The notes beneath the pieces are model-generated. The model had not been told where the DNA came from and did no database searches. It saw only the letters and a list, made by a program, of their open reading frames with translations. A stretch of 64,000 nt of DNA, from assembly GCF_009905375.1 (NCBI RefSeq), contig NC_133650.1, forward strand, positions 63,367,669-63,431,668. The letters run 5' to 3'. Within the stretch, counting starts at the first letter, position 1. Each line of letters begins with the position of its first letter. The DNA comes from Apium graveolens (lineage: Eukaryota > Streptophyta > Magnoliopsida > Apiales > Apiaceae). This document shows, piece by piece, positions 58,748-64,000 of this stretch. The position numbers and the translations under genes were made by a program.

Positions 58748-59440
58748 TTTGCTAGAGAAAGATTTTCCTTTCAAGTTTAATGACGAGTGCCTTGCTGCTT
58801 TTGAGACATTAAAGAAGAGTTTGATTACGGCACCTATCATAACTGCACCTGATTTGAGTGAACCGTTTGAGATGATATGCGATGCAAGTGACTATGCAGT
58901 TGAAGCAGTTCTTGAGCAAAGAAAGAAAAACATATTTCATGTAGTCTAATATGCTAGTAAGACTCTAAATGGTGCTCAACTGAACTACACTACTACAGAA
59001 AAAGAACTTTTGGCTATTGTCTATGGTTTTGAGAAATTTCGATCTTATCTGCTTGGGACGAAGGTGACAGTTTTCACTGATCACGCTGCCATTCGATATC
59101 TCGTCTCAAAGAAGGACTCAAAGCCTAGATTGATCATATGGGTTCTTTTACTCCAGGAGTTTGAATTAGAGATAAAAGACATAAAAGGGACTGAAAATCA
59201 AGTCGCTGATCATCTCTCGCATTTAGAGGATCCAATTGCAACTTACTGGATAAGGCATTAATAAATGAGTCTTTTCCCGATGAGCAGCTGTTTGGAGTAC
59301 AAGAGGAAGAACCGTGGTTCGCAGACATTATGAACTACCTTGTGAGTAATATCATGCATCTCGACTTGACATACGCTCAAAGGAAGAAGTTTCTGCATGA
59401 AGTGAAGTGGTATATGTGGGATGAGCCGTTACTTTTTTGA
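58731..59440 (+). pseudogene. E6 RNase H and linker
   Basis: [36 protein letters not shown] and [20 protein letters not shown] are the RNase H landmarks. In-frame stops near 58949 and 59261. The linker to integrase includes [11 protein letters not shown]. Confidence 0.8.
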
Positions 59441-59497
59441 AAAAGAGCTGACCAAATCATTAGGAGATGTATTCCTTACAGCGAAACGGGGGGGATC

Positions 59498-60423
59498 TTG
59501 CAAGATTGCCACTCAACGGCTTATGGAGGACATTATGGTGGAGAAAAGACAGCAGCTCGTATTCTTCAAGCAGGTTTCTTTTGGCCGACTTTGTTTAAAG
59601 ATGCTCATCAGTTTGTTTGGAAATGTGATCGATGTCAACGTGTGGGTAATATGTCCAAGAGGGATGAGATGCCTTTTAATGTGCTTCTCGAGGTTGAAGT
59701 CTTCGATGTTTGGGGAATTGACTTCATGGGGCCATTTGTCTCATCTTGTAACAATCAGTATATCTCATTGGCAGTTAATTATGTCTCGAAATGGGTTGAA
59801 GTCAAGGCGTTGCCAACAAACGATGCGAATGTAGTGCTTAATTTTCTTCATAAGCAAATATTCACAAGATTTGGAACTCCAAGAGTCATAATCAGTGATG
59901 AGGGGTCGCATTTTTACAATCGCAAGTTCACTGCTATGATACAAAGGTATAATGTGAATCATCGCATTGCTACGGCTTATTATCCTCAGATGAATGGTCA
60001 AGCTAAGGTATCTAACAGAGAGATCAAGCGCATTTTAGAGAAGGTAGTGTATGCATCAAGGAAAGATTGGTCTTTGAAACTTGACGAAGCTGTTTGGGCG
60101 TATATAACAACATACAAGACTCCATTGGAAATGTCGTCATTTTAGTTGGTTTATGGTAAGGGGTATCATTTGCCGGTAGAGCTCAAGCATAAAGCGTATT
60201 GGGCTTTGAAGAAGTTGAATCTTGATTTGGATACAGCTGGAAAGAAGAGGATGCTTCAATTGAATAAAATCAATGAGTTTCGACTTCAAGCATATGAAAA
60301 CAACAAAATGTATAAGGAGAAAGTCAAGAGGTGGCACGATAGGAGTCTAGTGCTCAAATCATTTATACTGGGGCAACAAGTTTTTTTGTTTAACTCTCGT
60401 CTCCGTCTTTTCCTGGAAAGTTG
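59498..60423 (+). pseudogene. E6 integrase with a changed catalytic Glu
   Basis: The zinc domain is complete: STAYGGHYGGEKTAARIL, GFFWPTLFKDA and CDRCQRVGN. The core has WGIDFMGPFVSS and IISDEGSHFYNRKF (both Asps). The third catalytic position, Glu in NGQAE of E5 and most relatives, is Lys here (codon 60005-60007). A stop at 60143-60145 precedes the C-terminal part (LDTAGKKRMLQLNKINEF, KRWHDRSLVLKSFILG). A homologue in E5 lacks the core but keeps the Glu. Confidence 0.85.
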
Positions 60424-60608
60424 AAGTGAAGATGGTCAGGGTCGTTTGTTATCAAAACTGTGTTTCCACATGAAGCAGTGGAGATTTTTTAGAATGATCT
60501 GGGCCAAGCATTCAAGGTAAATGGTCAGAGGTTGAAGCATTATTATGGTGACACGGCAAACCGTGAGGTGGTTAGTGCTATTTTATTGACCGTTTGATCT
60601 CGCATATC

Positions 60609-60658
60609 TACGTCGAGCTAACGACGTAAAACAAGCACTTCTTGGGAGGCAACCCAAG
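60609..60658 (+). other. Double hairpin after E6 pol
   Basis: TACGTCG-AGCTAA-CGACGTA followed by CTTGGG-AGGCAA-CCCAAG. In E5 the first stem ends GTCA/TGAC; here GTCG/CGAC, a paired change. It lies about 190 bp after the last integrase codon. Confidence 0.75.
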
Positions 60659-60754
60659 TTTGTTGTACATTAGTAGGTAAAGGAAGCAAGAAGAAAAGAG
60701 AAAAACATAAAAAAATCAGAAAAATAGAAAATTTCAGGGCCAACTTCAGAAGCT

Positions 60755-60895
60755 GAGCGCGCCCGCGCTGATCTAGCGCGCGGCCGCACTGGAATTCCAG
60801 AAACCAAGCGCGCGCGCTCTGATCTAGCGCGCGCCCACGCCGATCTGGCAGAAGGTGAGCGCGCCTGCGCTAGTCTAGCGCGGCAGCGCTGGGGT
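60755..60895. repeat. CpG-rich dyad repeats between E6 pol and extra gene
   Basis: About three units of AGCGCGCCCGCGCTGATCTA with GCGCGCGGCCGC-type partners, about 45 bp apart. The block stands out from AT-rich flanks and resembles blocks in the LTRs (41078-41140, 63853-63945). Confidence 0.8.
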
Positions 60896-61093
60896 CCCGA
60901 TTCAGAAAAAAAAATAAAAATAAATAAAAGGTAGTTTGTGTAGAGAAAATCAGAGACTTCTTTTAAAAATCAATTTCTACCCGAATTTCACTCTTCCACA
61001 TCCCAAATTTCCCTCTCCAAATTAAACCCATTATTCCCACTATTCTCATAATCAATTCCCATTTCTATTCCATATCTAATTCTCTTCTCACCT

Positions 61094-61106
61094 CCTATAT
61101 ATACAC
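61094..61106 (+). promoter_or_regulatory. TATA box ahead of the E6 extra gene
   Basis: CCTATATATACACAC, then a C/T/A-rich leader without ATG for about 95 bp up to the ATG at 61200. Spacing and sequence match E5. Confidence 0.55.
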
Positions 61107-61199
61107 ACACTTATACACAAACTTCTGCGCCACTTCTCAAATTCTCAAACACAATTCTCTCTTTAACACCTATCACTTATTCTCTCTTATTTAATCCCA

Positions 61200-62410
61200 A
61201 TGGTACCCAAGAGATAAAGAACTCCAAGTCAGCAGCAACACCACTGATTCTTCGAGTGCAGGTGGTATGAGGCCGAGGTTTTCAACTCCCGAGGCAGAAG
61301 CGGAGTATACGAGGCTTCTCTCGAAGCCTATAGCAAAGGAGTGAGGTTTTCTGCCATCAGGGAAAGATGGTAAGTTGTTGGAGATGATCTTGGAGAAGGG
61401 CTGGGTTGCTTTTTTGTGAGGCACCTGCTGTTGTGCCCATGAGTGTTGTTCGATAGTTTTATGCGAATGCAAAGGCAGAGAAGAATCGTTTCACTGTGAT
61501 TAGGGGGATGAAGGTGGAGTACAGTGCAGATGCGATAAGGAGGGTGATTGAGCAGCCCGCGAGGAAGCCCGGTCAAGATACCTGGAACGATAAGACTCCG
61601 GAGGACTTTGATTTGGATTTGATAGTTGTTACTCTTTGTGTGCCTAAGACTCATTGGAAGTTCAAGAGGGGCACGACTGATTATTCCACATTCTCTGCTT
61701 CGTGTATGAACAAGTTTGCTCGTACATGGAATGCATTTATTTGTGCTAATATCATGCCATCTTCTCATATGCATGAGGTTACTGTGGAGCATGCATATTT
61801 GTTGTGGGGAATTCCGCAGGGTGACTATGTGGATCTTGGTATGGTGATTTACCAAGGTATTATGAGGTTTTTACAAGGGAGTACTACGGGTTCTATACCC
61901 TATGTGTCCATTATGACGAAGTTGTGTGCGGTAGTTGGTGTTCGTTGGCTAGCACGCGAGCAGCTCCAGATTTCGAGTGCTCCGATTGACAGCACCACTT
62001 TGGCGATGATGCAAGAGTGGGATGGAGGCAAGCCTGATTTGAAGGGACTTGGTTATTCTTTTGACCATCTGCCTGGTGGGAGGCCAGCTGCTGGGGCAGC
62101 TCAGTCGAGCAGGACTGCATGGAGATCTCAGTTGGGCGAGGAGGCTGGTCCATCGCAGCAGGAGGAGGCAGGAGCATATGTTGGAGTTGGTATGAGCACG
62201 ACGCAGTATAGACGTATAGCGAGGAGGATGGATGTAATGCATGACATCCATAGTCAGTTTGCATGTGATATCACCCAGGCATTGAGGACTACTTTCAGAG
62301 CCACGGGTGTGGACATCCAGTGGCCAGTATTTGGTGAGAACTCCGTGTATCCACCTCCAGACACGCCTGACACTCCACCCTTTGAGGGTGAGGATCCTGA
62401 TTCTGAGTAG
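61200..62410 (+). pseudogene. E6 extra gene after pol (Athila env-position)
   Basis: Same gene as in E5. The start MVPKR is stopped after five codons, then frameshifts and a stop (61341-61343) interrupt the first 90 codons (TDSSSAGGMRPRFSTPEAEA). From 61496 to the end it is open for 304 codons: RGMKVEYSADAIRRVIEQP, DLIVVTLCVPKTHWKF, SSHMHEVTVEHAYLLWGIPQ, SIPYVSIMTKLCAVVGVRW and an acidic Pro-rich end (PPDTPDTPPFEGEDPDSE). The conserved long part in two copies of opposite orientation argues that it is a real gene of this family. Function unknown. Confidence 0.75.
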
Positions 62411-63606
62411 GTATGCCTGATTCCTTACTACCACCTTCACTGAGGACAGTGAAAATTTTAAGTTTGGGGGAGTAGTTGAAGGACTATATTTTATGTGAGT
62501 CGCATGTAGTTTGCATATTCATGATAATTTAGTGCATGTAGTTTTTTAGTTTAGTGCATATAGTTGCATATTTTGCCATGTAGTTTTTTTTTGTAGTTTT
62601 TATGATAGTTTGTTCATATAGTTCTTGTATTTGCATAATAACATGACCCCTTAGATGATTTTTCTGATTGACTTATGATATAGATGTTAGTGTAGTGATG
62701 TTAAGTCTTATCGAATTGATTTGCATGCTAGAGACAATTGTATTTCACTAAGTCTTATATGTTGCTTGAGTGCTAGATCACGGTCATGGTTTGTTTATTG
62801 TCGAGGTTTAATCGCTTGTTTAAATTTAGAATTTAGGATATTCTCTTAAGGATAAAATAATATGGATTTTTTAAAAATTGGAGAAATTGGATTTCATTGC
62901 TAGTTGTGGTGGCTAGATGTCAATTGGCTAGTAGTCGACTCATATTTATATGAATAGTCTAGGGTTGCGAGATGGAGCGAAACACACTCGTTCAGAAATT
63001 TATGAAAAATAAGAAAAAAGGGAAAAAAAGAAAAGAAAAAATTGATCACGAGTGGGCTCTTTAGTACTTGAGTTATTAAGTTCTTAGGGGACTTTGTGCC
63101 TAGTTACCTAAGGCTTTTACGGTCTGGGATCTGCTAACCTAACGCTCGTTACACGGGTACTATTGTATAAGTCTTTTGTGGAGCTCACTCATTGCACGGT
63201 CAAATAAGCATATGTGTTTTGTTTATGTGTTGTGAATAAAAGCGTGAATCCATATAGAACTCAAATATAAGAATTGAAGTGTTATAAGTTATTTTGAGTC
63301 TAGCTTTTATTTTATTTATAACCTTGTGATTGCTTTGATGAGTAGTGAGTCATGATTATTGATCTAGTTGTGATAGTATATCTATAAGCATTTGCACACA
63401 CGCACGTCTCTGGTTTGTAGGTTGATTTGTGAGGTTTGATTGATCTTTATGCGAATAACTGAATTTTTTGAGATGTTGTTTGTTGATTGGTTTAGTTATT
63501 CTATTGGGGATCGTTGCATTCATTTAGTTCCATTCATGCATTTTTATTTCTTGTACTTTGAGTCTGTTTATGCTTGAGGACAAGCATCGATTCAAGTGTG
63601 GGGGTA
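62411..63606 (+). other. E6 3' untranslated region with polypurine tract
   Basis: No convincing gene. It is conserved with the E5 region at 24840-26032. It ends with AAGTGTGGGGGTA (63594-63606), the polypurine tract, beside the 3' LTR. Confidence 0.8.
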
Positions 63607-64000
63607 TGTTGAGTGGTAATTATGAAACTTTATAACGCTCCATTAAGCTTTAAATTGGTGTATTTGTACTCAAGTTGTTGGTGTTTTAATGTGTTTTCTA
63701 GTATTTTTGCATTTTAGGCATTAATCCGGGATTCAGGTGAATTAGCATTGATTTGATGCTAATATGGTATTAGGATGGTGTCCAAGGAATAAAGCTCGCG
63801 AAGAATAACTCATTGCAGCAAGAAATGAAGGCAATTCCATTTTTTCCAGAAGACCAGTGCGCCTGCGCTGTGCTAGCGCGCGACCGCGCCAAAGAAACAG
63901 AATGTCAGCACGTCCGCGCTGGTGAAGCGCGCGGCCGCGCTAGTTCGGGAATTCAGTTTCCTGTTTCAATTAGCAGATTGTTTTTCTGGGCTTTTGGCTT
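63607..64000 (+). repeat. 3' LTR of E6, cut by the window edge
   Basis: It begins TGTTGAGTGGTAATTATGA and matches the first about 390 bp of the 5' LTR, including the GC-rich dyad block, which carries one more unit here. Confidence 0.95.

Larger units (their letters stand above)
40827..64000 (+). mobile_element. E6: Athila-type Ty3/gypsy element, split by E7, 3' end outside window
   Basis: A 5' LTR, tRNA-Asp primer site, gag, protease (with E7 inside), RT, RNase H, integrase, double hairpin, extra gene, 3' untranslated region, polypurine tract and the start of the 3' LTR, all on the plus strand. Without E7 it would be about 11 kb, like E5. The base pairs before the LTR, CCTTT, should recur after the 3' LTR beyond the window. 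It interrupts the E4 gag. Confidence 0.95.

Noticed and set aside
60641..60658. tRNA or snoRNA gene at the CTTGGGAGGCAACCCAAG block
   Set aside because: Only a short hairpin; no cloverleaf, no box elements, and it recurs at the same place in a related element.
61328..62440. Minus-strand frames opposite the E6 extra gene
   Set aside because: The plus-strand frame is conserved with E5 and is the real one.

Overview
This window is plant nuclear DNA made almost entirely of nested LTR retrotransposons; I see no host gene. The elements are typical of flowering plants: SIRE-type Ty1/copia, and Tat- and Athila-type Ty3/gypsy, with plant initiator-Met and tRNA-Asp primer sites and plant-type TATA boxes and introns. 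The recurring CCGTCGG-type motif in element E1 suggests a eudicot, perhaps Apiaceae, but that is only an impression.

Seven elements can be separated; three of them have target-site duplications (TSDs) visible on both sides. E1 (minus, 1-764 and 8537-11526) is the 5' part of a SIRE-like copia element whose remainder lies left of the window. E2 (minus, 765-8536, TSD GGATG) is a complete copia element inserted in the E1 gag. E3 (minus, about 11533-19560) is an old Tat-type gypsy element with an antisense gene on the plus strand; E1 appears to sit in its left terminal repeats. E4 (minus, about 19560-40826) is a second Tat-type element inserted in E3, also with an intron-bearing antisense gene. 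E5 (minus, 23411-34197, TSD GGAGG) is an Athila-type element inserted in the E4 antisense gene. E6 (plus, 40827 to beyond 64000) is a related Athila-type element inserted in the E4 gag. E7 (minus, 44186-57254, TSD AACCG) is a 13-kb SIRE-type copia element inserted in the E6 protease region; its two LTRs differ at only 3 of 588 positions by eye, so it is the youngest.

Nearly all gag-pol genes are broken: E2 by three in-frame stops, E5 by loss of the integrase core, E6 by several stops and a changed catalytic residue, E7 by one stop and frameshifts, and E3/E4 by many lesions.

The less ordinary content is what lies outside gag-pol. Five elements carry an extra gene beyond pol (antisense in E3/E4, sense in E5/E6/E7), usually preceded by a TATA box and pyrimidine-rich leader of its own. 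E7 also has a clean 81-codon reading frame between pol and the env-position gene. E3 has a series of hairpins whose stems differ but remain paired, E4 has two different tandem arrays (77 and 79 bp) sharing an AGTCCGGA-type dyad on either side of its antisense gene, and E5/E6 share a double hairpin just after pol with a compensated stem change.
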